DNA of 33,244 nucleotides from an uncultured Chloroflexota bacterium (GTDB taxonomy: Bacteria; Chloroflexota; Limnocylindria; Limnocylindrales; CSP1-4). Where the stretch lies: the NCBI GenBank assembly GCA_903925955.1, contig CAIYHO010000137.1, positions 1 to 33,244 on the forward strand, given 5' to 3'. Both the position numbers and the translations under genes were made by a program. Below the pieces are notes generated by a model. It was not told the origin of the DNA. It was given only the letters and a program-made list of their open reading frames with translations, and did not search any database. Shown here piece after piece: positions 23,971 to 32,118 of this stretch; the stretch's first letter is position 1, and each line of letters starts with the position of its first letter.

Positions 23971-25101
23971 TCAGACCACCTCGCGGCGGATCGTGAGCGA
24001 CGCGACCCAGGCAAACAGCACGGCCACCAGCGCCAGCACAAAGAGGTCGCCCTGGAGAGCACCCGAGGCGAGATCCGCTCCGCCGATAAACACCTGGCGC
24101 AGCGCGTCCACGGCATAGCCCAGCGGCATCACGGCCACCAGCGGCCTGACCACCGCTGGGAGCGTCTCCACCGGGAACAGCACGCCCGACAGCAGGAACT
24201 GCGGCACCAGCACCACGGGGATGAACTGGATGACCTGCAGTTCCGTGCGGGCAAACGTGGACAGGAAGATGCCCAGACTCACCGCGCCAAGCCCTAGCAG
24301 CACCACAACGAGGAAGGCGATGAGCGGGCTGCCCGCCACAGGGATACCCAAACCGATGGCGAACTCCGGGATAGGGCCCAGCGCCGGCACGTGGATGGCG
24401 CCCAGCGCCCACGTCAGGACAACGGCTACCTGGATGGTGGCGAAGAGGGCGAAGCCGATGGCGTAGCCGGTCACCACTTCGCTCCGCGTGACCGGTGTCG
24501 CCATGAGGCGCTCCAGCGTGCCGCCGGTGCGTTCGCGAAGGAAGCTGATGCCCGTGAGCAGGTAGACGAAGAAGTAGAGGAAGAACGCCACGATGGCGGG
24601 CGCGAAGGGCACCATCGGGTCCGTGCTGGGCGTGCCGTAGACGGTCTCGTGCGCGATGGTGGGCGCGCGGGCGCCAGCCGCCGCAACGGCCGCACCAACG
24701 AGCACCCTCTGCACGGCACCGATCTGGGCGCCCTCGGCCGATGGGTTCAGCCCGTTGGTGACAAGCGTGATGGTCCCGCCCGCAAGGTTTGGCGGCAGCA
24801 GGATGGCCACCCAGCCCGGGTTGTGGGCCACATTGACTCGGGCGGTGGCCTCGTCGAACTGCACAGTCTTGATGCCGCCCCGCTCAAGGGCACCCTCGAT
24901 GGCCGCGACCACCGGGCCAGGCGTGTCTGCGCTGGCCACGAGGACGGCCGTCACGTCGGGCGTCTCCGCCTCGCGGAGGATGAAGGTCAGCAGGCCCGTC
25001 ACGACGATGGGCGCGATAAACAGCAGCGCCAGTGACGGCCGGTCGCGGCGGACCTCGGCGACAACACGGCGAACGATGGCCCGGAGGCGGCGCAGGTTCA
25101 C
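23971..25101 (-). CDS. ABC-2 type transporter permease
   Basis: This 376-residue permease of an ABC exporter has an N-terminal membrane helix at about residues 24-42 (LALLFIAPIVVTGLLTFILR), a long external loop to about 165, then five more helices. RERTGGTLERLMATPVTRSE is the typical cytosolic loop of ABC2_membrane_3 proteins. The GTG start overlaps the TGA of the ATPase gene by 4 bp (GTGA), so the two are coupled and form one exporter. The substrate is unknown; drug, lipid or peptide export are all possible. Confidence 0.92.
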   Translation of the reverse strand: MNLRRLRAIVRRVVAEVRRDRPSLALLFIAPIVVTGLLTFILREAETPDVTAVLVASADTPGPVVAAIEGALERGGIKTVQFDEATARVNVAHNPGWVAILLPPNLAGGTITLVTNGLNPSAEGAQIGAVQRVLVGAAVAAAGARAPTIAHETVYGTPSTDPMVPFAPAIVAFFLYFFVYLLTGISFLRERTGGTLERLMATPVTRSEVVTGYAIGFALFATIQVAVVLTWALGAIHVPALGPIPEFAIGLGIPVAGSPLIAFLVVVLLGLGAVSLGIFLSTFARTELQVIQFIPVVLVPQFLLSGVLFPVETLPAVVRPLVAVMPLGYAVDALRQVFIGGADLASGALQGDLFVLALVAVLFAWVASLTIRREVV

Positions 25102-25832
25102 GCGGCCACCGCGCCAACGCCTGCGAAATGCAGGAATGCCGCTTCAAGGTCCTTTGTCCCGGCCTGCTCACGGAGCGTGGCGCCACTGCCGCGGGCGATC
25201 ACCTTGCCTGCACGCATGAACAGCAGCTCGTCACAGCGGTCCGCCTCGTCCATCACGTGGCTGGAGACGACGATGGTGGTGCCGGCGTCCGCGAGTTTGC
25301 GGAAGTGTGCCCAGAACTGGACGCGCAGGAGCGGATCCACGCCAACGGTGGGCTCGTCGAGGAACAGCACCTCGGGCTGGTGCACAAGCGCACAGGCGAG
25401 CGAGAGGCGCCGCCGCTGTCCGCCCGAGAGCGTTGCGGCGATGGTCTTCTCGCGGTCAGCCAGGTCAACCAGCGCAAGCGCCTCGCGGACGCGCGCCATG
25501 TCCTCAATGCCGTAGGCCGCGGCAAAGAACTGCACGTTCTCCCCCGCCGTGAGCGCGGGGTAAATCCCGTCGGCCTGCGTCATGTAGCCAATCCGCGCAA
25601 GGTTTGGCCGGTTTGGCATCGCCACACCAAGCACCTCGGCCTGGCCTGATGTGGGTCTGGTCATACCGGTGAGCAGCCGGATCAGCGTGGTCTTGCCGGA
25701 TCCGTTGGGACCCAGAAGGCCGTAGATGCGGCCGGGCGCCAAGTCGAAGGTCAGCCCGTCAACGGCCGCCACAACCCCAAAGTGCTTGACCAGTGCAACC
25801 GCGCGGATTGCGGCGTCCACGGGGTCCTCCAT
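25098..25832 (-). CDS. ABC-2 type transporter ATPase
   Basis: This 244-residue ATP-binding subunit has Walker A GLLGPNGSGKTTLIRLL, a Q-loop in GYMTQADGIYP, the signature LSGGQRRRLSLA, Walker B VLFLDEPTVGVDPL and the switch His in VVSSHVMDEADRC. It energises the coupled permease. It is the first gene of the pair; a 13-bp direct repeat lies just upstream and may control it. No strong ribosome site precedes the ATG. Confidence 0.95.
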   Translation of the reverse strand: MEDPVDAAIRAVALVKHFGVVAAVDGLTFDLAPGRIYGLLGPNGSGKTTLIRLLTGMTRPTSGQAEVLGVAMPNRPNLARIGYMTQADGIYPALTAGENVQFFAAAYGIEDMARVREALALVDLADREKTIAATLSGGQRRRLSLACALVHQPEVLFLDEPTVGVDPLLRVQFWAHFRKLADAGTTIVVSSHVMDEADRCDELLFMRAGKVIARGSGATLREQAGTKDLEAAFLHFAGVGAVAA

Positions 25833-25852
25833 CGCCCACTGGCGGCCTCAGT

Positions 25853-25879
25853 TCGCCAATGAACCGTCGCCAATGAACC
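25853..25879. promoter_or_regulatory. 13-bp direct repeat (period 14) upstream of the ABC ATPase
   Basis: TCGCCAATGAACC occurs at 25853-25865 and again at 25867-25879, followed by the fragment CAATGCTAAC. The pair ends about 20 bp upstream of the ATPase start in the divergent gap and looks like a tandem protein-binding site. Confidence 0.5.
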
Positions 25880-25962
25880 AATGCTAACGCGTCACGACGC
25901 TGCCACCCGGACAACCGCGGCACCCCACGCGCGTCCCGATGGGGACTTCATCAGCCTGCGCT

Positions 25963-26042
25963 TCTGGCGCGCCAGATCATGAAGTTGGGGCCCGATCTCC
26001 ATCATCCCGCCCGCGTGATGCACCAGACCATGAAGCCTTCAT
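25963..26042. promoter_or_regulatory. Palindromes in the ABC/EamA divergent gap
   Basis: TCTGGCGCGCCAGA (25963-25976) is a perfect 14-bp palindrome, and ATGAAGCCTTCAT (26030-26042) is a perfect 13-bp one around a central base. They are possible regulator sites. No gene is seen between 25833 and 26122 apart from an unlikely N-terminal extension of the EamA frame. Confidence 0.35.
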
Positions 26043-26079
26043 CGAGAGGCGCGTCAGATGCCGCAGCGCGGAAACCGCA

Positions 26080-26116
26080 GTCTTGGCCTAAGACCATGGG
26101 CCAAGACCGGTATGCT
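26080..26116 (+). promoter_or_regulatory. Inverted repeat plus -10 box for the EamA gene
   Basis: GTCTTGGCC (26080-26088) and GGCCAAGAC (26099-26107) are perfect 9-bp inverted arms around 10 bp. TATGCT at 26111-26116 lies 7 bp before the preferred ATG, so transcription would start at or next to the start codon. The inverted repeat covers the -35 region, as for an activator or repressor site. Confidence 0.5.
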
Positions 26117-26122
26117 GCCGCG

Positions 26123-27052
26123 ATGCAGCGATCCGCAACCACCTGGGTCTGGCTCCCCTTCATCGCCCTGGGCTTCTTGTGGGGCACCAGCTACCTCTGG
26201 ATCAAGATTGGCGTCGAGACGCTGCCCCCTCTCACGCTCATCGGCGGGCGTCTGACAATGGGTTTCATCTTCCTCGCGATTGTTGTGGCAGTGGCGCGCC
26301 AGGAGCTGCCCCGCAGTCGCCGCCAGTACGGCCACCTGCTGGTCATGAGCGTGATCAACATCGTGATCCCATTCACCCTGATCACCGTGGGCGAGCAGTC
26401 CATCGACTCCGCCCTCGCCTCCATCCTCAATGCGGGCGTGCCCCTTGGCGTCATCATCCTGACGCCGATGTTCCTGCCCGAGGAGGGGCTGACAGCTGCC
26501 AAGCTCGTTGGGCTCGCCGTGGGCTTTGCTGGCGTCATGTGGCTGGTGGCGCCGGGGCTCACGTCAGGCCTTGGGAACAACCTGCCAGGCGAGCTGATGA
26601 TGCTGGGCTCCACCATCAGCTATGCGGCGGGCAACATCTACGCTCGGCGCAACGTGCGGGGGCTGCGGCCGATGATCCCGGCGTTGTTCCAGGTGGGCTT
26701 TGCGGCAGCCATCATCGTGCCGCTGGCGCTGATCATCGACCAGCCGTTCAGCCGCGTACACGCCGCCCCAGAGGCCTTTGTCGCCATCGCCTGGCTGGGC
26801 CTCCTTGGCTCGGGTGCGGCGTACCTCTGCTACTTCACAATCCTGTCGCACTGGGGCGCAACACGGACATCAACCGTGTCGTACCTGCTGCCGGTCGTGG
26901 GGATTGCGGCGGGCGCACTCGTCATGGGCGACCCAATCACGCCCGGCCGCATTGGCGGCACGGTGTTGATCGTGGCGGGTATCGCTATCGTCTCGTCTGG
27001 CTCAGCCCTGCGGCGGCTCTGGGACCGCCGCCAGCCGGCTCCCGCTCGCTAG
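26123..27052 (+). CDS. EamA/DMT-family transporter
   Basis: With the start used here this is a 309-residue protein of about ten membrane helices in two EamA repeats. The first begins WLPFIALGFLWGTSYLWIKI, and the second contains GLLGSGAAYLCYFTILSHWG. LNAGVPLGVIILTPMFLPEE is characteristic of the first EamA half. The frame is open back to an ATG at 25979, but those 48 residues are not hydrophobic and include the promoter-like inverted repeat, so ATG 26123 is preferred. It has no Shine-Dalgarno, consistent with leaderless translation from TATGCT. The substrate is unknown. It converges with the F420-enzyme gene. Confidence 0.88.
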   Translation: MQRSATTWVWLPFIALGFLWGTSYLWIKIGVETLPPLTLIGGRLTMGFIFLAIVVAVARQELPRSRRQYGHLLVMSVINIVIPFTLITVGEQSIDSALASILNAGVPLGVIILTPMFLPEEGLTAAKLVGLAVGFAGVMWLVAPGLTSGLGNNLPGELMMLGSTISYAAGNIYARRNVRGLRPMIPALFQVGFAAAIIVPLALIIDQPFSRVHAAPEAFVAIAWLGLLGSGAAYLCYFTILSHWGATRTSTVSYLLPVVGIAAGALVMGDPITPGRIGGTVLIVAGIAIVSSGSALRRLWDRRQPAPAR

Positions 27053-27059
27053 CTCGGGC

Positions 27060-27213
27060 GCGGCTCACCCGGTGAGTCATGGCGCGCACGCGAACGCAGT
27101 TTGGCTCACCCCGTGGGTCAGGGGAGGCTGGACGGGCTCCCGGGACCCCTCGCCGGGGCGCAGATGACCCACCCGGTGAGCTCCTGCGCCGGAAGACTCA
27201 CCCGGTGAGCCGC
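27060..27213. repeat. Type B palindrome cluster, copy 1
   Basis: Four copies of a CTCACCCGGTGAG-like palindrome lie at 27062-27080, 27103-27120, 27164-27183 and 27195-27211. The first two point one way and the last two the other. The outer pair match 18/19 as terminal inverted repeats (GCGGCTCACCCGGTGAGTC). The unit is homologous in inverted orientation to 29334-29484, including 30 identical bases at 27060-27089. Confidence 0.8.
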
Positions 27214-27248
27214 GAGGCCAGCTGCTACAGCCGAGGCGCAAGCGGTGG

Positions 27249-27280
27249 GGCTGCGGCGCACCGAATTGGGCACCGCAGCC
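27249..27280 (-). terminator. Hairpin terminator downstream of fgd
   Basis: GGCTGCGG (27249-27256) pairs perfectly with CCGCAGCC (27273-27280), with further near-pairing inward. It begins 14 nt after the stop of the minus-strand dehydrogenase. It lies in the convergent gap and could act in both directions, though no U-tract follows. Confidence 0.5.
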
Positions 27281-27293
27281 AACGACCGGATGA

Positions 27294-28298
27294 TCAGCCG
27301 AAGCGGGCGCGCAGGCGCGGCAGAATCAGTTCGCCGTAACGCTTGATCGCGGTCTCCTGGTCCTTGCCCGGGAAGTGGAAGACCAGGTGGTTGAACCCGT
27401 ATGCGAGATACGGCGCAATCTGCTCGATGTGCTCGTCCGGGTCTGCGGACACAAGCCAGCGGCGGTGTGCCACAGGCTCGGCCAGCTTTGCGGCCTCTTC
27501 CATCTCAAGCGCGTCGTGGATGCCCATCTTCTGCTCGCCGGTGAGCGCGAGGGCCGCCCAGATCTTCGTGTCCTCCATCGCCTGCGCGTGGTCGGTGTCG
27601 AAGGAGACCTTCATCTCGATCATCTTGTCGATGCCGGCCGCGTCGCGGCCAGCCTTCTCAGCACCCTCGACCAGCCCGGGCAGCAGGGTGTCCACGTAGA
27701 GCTCGGCGCCCTTGCCGCTGGTGCAGATGAAGCCGTCCGCGATCCGCCCGGCAAGTCTTGCCGCTGCGGGCCCGGACGCGGCGATGTAGACCGGGACGGG
27801 CTCCTCGGGGCGGTCGTAGATGGTGGCGTTGGCGGTGCGGTAGTAGTCGCCCTCAATGGTGAGCCGCTCGCCGCGCCAGAGCTGCTGGATGAGGCTCACG
27901 GACTCCCTAAGGCGCGCGAAGCGCTCAGCCTGCTCAGGCCACGCGACGCCAACCGGGACCTCGTTGAGGCTCTCACCGGTGCCCACGCCCAGGATCACGC
28001 GACCGGGCGCAAGGCAGCCCAGCGTGGCAAACGCCTGCGCCACGATGGCCGGGTTGTAGCGGAACGACGGGGTCAGGACGCTGGTGCCCAGCACGACGCG
28101 CTTGGTGGCCTGCGATGCCGCGCCAAGCCAGACGAGCGCGTTGGGGGCGTGGCCGTCCGTGTGGCGCCAAGGCTGGAAGTGGTCGCTGGTCCAAACGGAG
28201 TCGAAGCCCGCGTCCTCTGCCGCCACCGCAAGGTTCAGCAGACGCTGCGGCGGGAACTGCTCAGCGGAGGCCTTGTAGCCAAGTTTTAGGGCGGGCAT
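27294..28298 (-). CDS. fgd: F420-dependent glucose-6-phosphate dehydrogenase
   Basis: This 334-residue luciferase-like (LLM) TIM-barrel enzyme oxidises glucose-6-phosphate and reduces coenzyme F420. The start LKLGYKASAEQF and TSDHFQPWRH closely match mycobacterial FGD1. Asp39, His40, Trp44 and Glu109 fall at the same numbers as the catalytic/F420 residues I recall for FGD1. The phosphate-binding set Lys198, Lys259 and Arg283 corresponds to Lys196, Lys257 and Arg280 here, allowing for small gaps. FICTSGKGAELY and LTGEQK are preserved. AAGGAG lies 5 nt before the ATG. Keeping the phosphate site argues for a sugar-phosphate substrate rather than a generic F420 oxidoreductase. No F420-biosynthesis gene is in the window. 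Confidence 0.88.
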   Translation of the reverse strand: MPALKLGYKASAEQFPPQRLLNLAVAAEDAGFDSVWTSDHFQPWRHTDGHAPNALVWLGAASQATKRVVLGTSVLTPSFRYNPAIVAQAFATLGCLAPGRVILGVGTGESLNEVPVGVAWPEQAERFARLRESVSLIQQLWRGERLTIEGDYYRTANATIYDRPEEPVPVYIAASGPAAARLAGRIADGFICTSGKGAELYVDTLLPGLVEGAEKAGRDAAGIDKMIEMKVSFDTDHAQAMEDTKIWAALALTGEQKMGIHDALEMEEAAKLAEPVAHRRWLVSADPDEHIEQIAPYLAYGFNHLVFHFPGKDQETAIKRYGELILPRLRARFG

Positions 28299-28390
28299 CG
28301 GGGCTCCTTGCGGGATCTTGAGGGGTCTCGGGCCATGTCCGGCTGCGTGGGCCCGTGTCGGGGCCGTGTCGGGGCGGCCGATTATCGCAC

Positions 28391-29284
28391 TCAGCCCCCG
28401 ATCGCGAGCAGCAAAACCCCCGCGAGCACCATGAGGGACCCTGCCAATCGCAGACCGATCTCACGCCGTCCAACCGCCTCGCCCAGCCGGATCACACCCC
28501 ATGTGGACGTCAGCAGCATGGCCGATTCCCGCAGCGGACTCACGACTGCAAGCGGCGTGACCGAGAGCGCGGCAAGCATAAGGAGGTAGGCGCCCACGGT
28601 CAGGAGCCCACCCGCGATCGCCCGCCTGAGGTCCAGCGCCGTTGCCGTAGGCGCAAACGCTCCGCCTGCAACCCTCGGCCGCAGCCAGTTCACGCCCAGC
28701 AGGCCGGCCGCACAGACAGGCCACAAGACCGCCGCATAGAGCCACGGCTCAGTCAGGCGGACGCCGATCCGGTCGATGGTGGAGTACATGGCGATGGTCA
28801 GGCCAGTGAGGAGCGCGAAACCCGCCGCCGACCGTGACGCCGCATGGCTGCCCCGCAGGAGCCGCCAGGGTCGCTGGACGGTGAGGAGTCCGGCGAGCAG
28901 CAGCGCAACACCCGCGGCTGCCAGCGGCGCGAGACGCTCCCCCAGCAGGAGCACGCCAACGGCCACCAGCAGGAGGGGCGCACTCCCGCGGGCGAGCGGG
29001 GCCACCACCGAGAGGTCCCCGCGTCGGTACGCGGCCGCGAGGAAGATGAAATAGGCAATCTCGACGCAGCCCGAGACGAAGCCCAGCAGCAGCGCCTCCG
29101 TCGGCACAGGCGGGGCGCCAGTGATCACCCATGCCACAAGGGCGCCCGGCACCAGCACTGCGGACGCAGCCACCATGCCAACGGTCGCCGTGCGCAGCGG
29201 GTCGCCGGCACCCTTGAGCAGGATGTTCCAGCTGGCGTGGAGGACCGCCGACACGGCGATGAACGCGAGGGCGAGAGGGCTCAC
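28391..29284 (-). CDS. EamA/DMT-family transporter
   Basis: This 297-residue membrane protein has about ten hydrophobic helices and two EamA-like halves. SAVLHASWNILLKGAGDPL in helix 1 and PLARGSAPLLLVAVGVLLLG with GERLAP in the first half are typical; the second half has PLRESAMLLTSTWGVIRLGE. The GTG start at 29284 fits the conserved N-terminus. It lies upstream of fgd on the same strand with a 92-bp gap, so co-transcription is possible. It resembles DMT proteins with a His-Trp-Asn motif in helix 1. The substrate is unknown. Confidence 0.88.
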   Translation of the reverse strand: MSPLALAFIAVSAVLHASWNILLKGAGDPLRTATVGMVAASAVLVPGALVAWVITGAPPVPTEALLLGFVSGCVEIAYFIFLAAAYRRGDLSVVAPLARGSAPLLLVAVGVLLLGERLAPLAAAGVALLLAGLLTVQRPWRLLRGSHAASRSAAGFALLTGLTIAMYSTIDRIGVRLTEPWLYAAVLWPVCAAGLLGVNWLRPRVAGGAFAPTATALDLRRAIAGGLLTVGAYLLMLAALSVTPLAVVSPLRESAMLLTSTWGVIRLGEAVGRREIGLRLAGSLMVLAGVLLLAIGG

Positions 29285-29333
29285 ACGGGGAGTCTATCGG
29301 CCGGGTGGGTTCAGCCCGCCGTGGCTCGGCGTT

Positions 29334-29484
29334 GACTCACCGGGCGGGTCATCGCGCGCAGATGCTCACCGGGTGGGTCATCCAGGGCTCGGCTGACCGC
29401 GGACTGGCACTCTCCAGCACGGCCTGCCCCACCAGGTGAGCAACTCGTGCTCGTGTGCGCGCCATGACTCACCGGGTGAGCCGC
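29334..29484. repeat. Type B palindrome cluster, copy 2 (inverted)
   Basis: Four palindromes at 29333-29352, 29364-29381, about 29428-29441 and 29464-29482 repeat the 27060-27213 pattern in reverse. Centre spacings are about 30, 63 and 38 bp, against 41, 62 and 30 in the other cluster. Bases 29455-29484 are the exact reverse complement of 27060-27089. No gene is present in the gap 29285-29524. Confidence 0.8.
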
Positions 29485-29524
29485 AGTGCGCAGGCCAGCC
29501 GCAGCCAAGCGGCACGCCGCGCGC

Positions 29525-31192
29525 CTAGCGCTCGATATCGCGCCGGCTTGCGCCCCACGCGCCCAGCGCAATGCCGCCCACCGCAATCACGAGGGACGCA
29601 ACAACGCCCGTCATGTCCCACTGGCCAATCATCGGCTTGCCCACATGGTTGGTCAGCGCAAGTTGCGTCACCCAGTTGGGCCAGTTGAGCGCAGGTCCAA
29701 ACATGCCGATCAGGTACGTGGCAATCACCACGACGGCCGTGACCTCGGCCGCCAGCGACGTGCGCCAGAGGCAGCCCACCGCAAAGCCCACGCCAACCAT
29801 CGCGGCCGCGAACAGGCCAAGCGAGGCTGAACCCAGCACCGCGTCGCCCGCCCCGCTGCCGCCGGACGCCGCCCCGAGGACAATCCCAAGCGCAAACAGC
29901 ACGGTCATGATCACCACCGAGACCAGCGCCGCGATCCCGCCGGCAACCACCCATCGGGCGCGCGTGACGGTTCCGGAGATGACGGCCTCAAGCCGGCCGT
30001 CGGTCTCGTCCGACGCCCATTTCGACACAAAGGTGGCAGCCGCAAGACCCACAAAGATGTAGAAGAGCTCGGCGTAGAGCTGCATCCAGCCCCCGGCGTT
30101 AGAAAAGTCGTACCCCTTGAAGATCTGGCTAAAGATCTGGGTGAGGTTCTGCTCCCCGGTGAGCTGGGTGGTGAACGAGCCCACAAGCGAGGCCAGCAGC
30201 GCGCTCCACAGCGCAATCCCCAGACCCCAGGCGATGGCCCGGGGCAGCTGATCGCCAATCGCGCGGCTGATGGGACCGCGGACGCCAAGCAGGTCCTGCG
30301 GCAGGCCGGGCAGCGAGAGGCCCATCGTCACGCCCATGTCGCGGCGCACAAACAGCTCCACGCCCACAACCAGCAGCACCACGCCAAGGACACCCGTGAG
30401 GATCACGCCGGGCCACGCGTAGAGACCCACCAGCGGGATCATCTCGGCGGTCCAGTGGAACGGGCTGAGCGTGACGAGGGGGCCACCGATGCTTAGGCCG
30501 CTTGCCGCCCAGAGCAGCATCATCACGATGGCGGACACGCCTGCTGCACCGCCCTTGCCCAGCAGCGGGGCCAGCGCAAACGCCAGACCGCCAAAGAACA
30601 TGGCGAAGCAGCCCACAAGGATCGCAAAGGCGAAGGCCCCGGCAAGCGGGATCTGGTCGCCAAGTGCGGCGTTGCCAAACGTGTTGGAGCTTGCGGTGAT
30701 CGCGAGGGCCAACAGCACCTGGGTGATCCAGAGCAGCGTGAGGTGCGCGCCAAGCTTCTCCAGCGCGATCCGGCGCTTGCCGTACGGCGTGGAGCCCACG
30801 AAGTCCAGGCTGCCCTTGGCCGCCTCGCCCGCCAGCGTGCCGGTGAGCGCAAGGATGGACCAGGCCGCCGTCCCCAGGAAGAACATGGCGCCGTACTTCC
30901 AGGTCATGTAGCCGCCCAGCGTGCCGAGCTTGGCGCCCATGAGCGTGGCGTTGCCAAACAGGTTGACCATCGCGGCGGGCATGGCGCTGACCAGCTTGTC
31001 CACGGCAACGCGATCAGCAGGCGTCTTGAACACGGACCCGATGGCCGTGCCCATCACCATCGCAAGCCCGGCAAAGATGCCAACGGCGATGAGGAACGAG
31101 AACCGCGAATCGCGAATGGTCTTGCCGTAGATGCTGCCGAAGCCGTAGATGCGGCTGAACGGCTTGGCAAGGGTCTGCGTGCTAGCGGCCAT
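29525..31192 (-). CDS. ABC transporter permease (large ABC-2 type)
   Basis: This 555-residue permease has about twelve hydrophobic helices, roughly two ABC-2 halves fused in one chain. The conserved N-terminal piece IYGFGSIYGKTIRDSRFSFL precedes helix 1. A cytosolic loop (DETDGRLEAVISGTVTRARW) divides the second half, and a similar loop (EAAKGSLDFVGSTPYGKRRI) the first, which supports internal duplication. The ATG overlaps the upstream ATPase stop by 11 bp, so the two are translationally coupled. It is the last gene of a tetR-ATPase-permease operon and probably exports a toxic or antibiotic-like compound sensed by the TetR protein. The substrate is not identifiable. Confidence 0.9.
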   Translation of the reverse strand: MAASTQTLAKPFSRIYGFGSIYGKTIRDSRFSFLIAVGIFAGLAMVMGTAIGSVFKTPADRVAVDKLVSAMPAAMVNLFGNATLMGAKLGTLGGYMTWKYGAMFFLGTAAWSILALTGTLAGEAAKGSLDFVGSTPYGKRRIALEKLGAHLTLLWITQVLLALAITASSNTFGNAALGDQIPLAGAFAFAILVGCFAMFFGGLAFALAPLLGKGGAAGVSAIVMMLLWAASGLSIGGPLVTLSPFHWTAEMIPLVGLYAWPGVILTGVLGVVLLVVGVELFVRRDMGVTMGLSLPGLPQDLLGVRGPISRAIGDQLPRAIAWGLGIALWSALLASLVGSFTTQLTGEQNLTQIFSQIFKGYDFSNAGGWMQLYAELFYIFVGLAAATFVSKWASDETDGRLEAVISGTVTRARWVVAGGIAALVSVVIMTVLFALGIVLGAASGGSGAGDAVLGSASLGLFAAAMVGVGFAVGCLWRTSLAAEVTAVVVIATYLIGMFGPALNWPNWVTQLALTNHVGKPMIGQWDMTGVVASLVIAVGGIALGAWGASRRDIER

Positions 31193-32105
31193 CGCTCACC
31201 GTCCCGGCCTCCGCCGCAGCGGCGTTCCCGTACTGCGCGAGGAACGTCTCCTCAAGACTGGGCTCACGCGAGACAAAGTCCAGCAGCTCAAACTGCGCCG
31301 CTGCACGGACGACTGGCGTGATGGGCCCGGCAACCCGCATGCGCATCACGTGATCGGCCGCAACAAGCTCGCTCACGCCCGGCAGGTTGATAAACGCGTC
31401 GGCGGGCACCGCACCCGCAAACCGCAACTCCACCTGGTGGTGCGCCAGGTCCCGCAGGCCATCGACGGTGTCCAGCTTCACGATGCGACCGTCGCGGATG
31501 ATCGCCACGCGGTCGCAGCTCTTCTCCACCTCGGACAGGATGTGGCTGGAGAGGAACACGGTGGAGCCGGCCTGCACCGTCTCGCGCAGCGTCATGAAGA
31601 AGGTCTGCTGGACAAGCGGGTCAAGACCGCTGGTGGGCTCGTCAAGGATCAGCAGCTCGGGCTTGTGCTGGAGGGCGATGATCACGCCCACCTTCTGCTT
31701 GTTGCCCTTGCTGTACTGCTTGAACCGCTTCTTCGTGTCCAGATCAAACCGCTCGATGAGCGACGCCTGGTACGCCTTGTCCACGCCGCCGCGCAGGTTG
31801 GCAAAGTACTCAAGCGTCTGGCCGCCGGTGAGCCGGTCATAGAGGGCAAACTCGCCCGGCACATAGCCGATGCGCTTGTGGATGGACACGGGGTCCGCGG
31901 AGCTTTCGATCCCGAACACCATGGCCGTGCCGCGGGTGGGCCGGATCAGGTCCAGCATCGTGCGGATGGTGGTGGTCTTGCCTGCGCCGTTTGGCCCAAG
32001 GAAGCCAAACACCTCGCCCTGGTTGACCTGCAGATCCACATCGATGATGCCGCGGCTCTTGCCGTAGGTCTTGGTGAGCTTTGCAAGCTCGATGACGGCG
32101 GTCAT
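31182..32105 (-). CDS. ABC transporter ATPase (exporter)
   Basis: This 307-residue ATP-binding subunit has Walker A GFLGPNGAGKTTTIRTML, the signature variant YSKGNKQKVGVI, Walker B LLILDEPTSGLDPL and the switch His in FLSSHILSEVEKSCD. The C-terminal extension of about 90 residues, ending in SLEETFLAQYG, is typical of ATPases paired with large ABC-2 permeases. The start is ATG 32105, with AGAGGAG upstream; the open frame upstream of it is a shadow of tetR. The gene begins 13 bp after the tetR stop. Confidence 0.94.
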   Translation of the reverse strand: MTAVIELAKLTKTYGKSRGIIDVDLQVNQGEVFGFLGPNGAGKTTTIRTMLDLIRPTRGTAMVFGIESSADPVSIHKRIGYVPGEFALYDRLTGGQTLEYFANLRGGVDKAYQASLIERFDLDTKKRFKQYSKGNKQKVGVIIALQHKPELLILDEPTSGLDPLVQQTFFMTLRETVQAGSTVFLSSHILSEVEKSCDRVAIIRDGRIVKLDTVDGLRDLAHHQVELRFAGAVPADAFINLPGVSELVAADHVMRMRVAGPITPVVRAAAQFELLDFVSREPSLEETFLAQYGNAAAAEAGTVSDGR

Positions 32106-32118
32106 GGGCACTCCTCTT

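Noticed and set aside
25979-26122. 48-residue N-terminal extension of the EamA protein
   Set aside because: It is polar and unlike EamA N-termini, and it contains promoter-like and inverted-repeat sequence.
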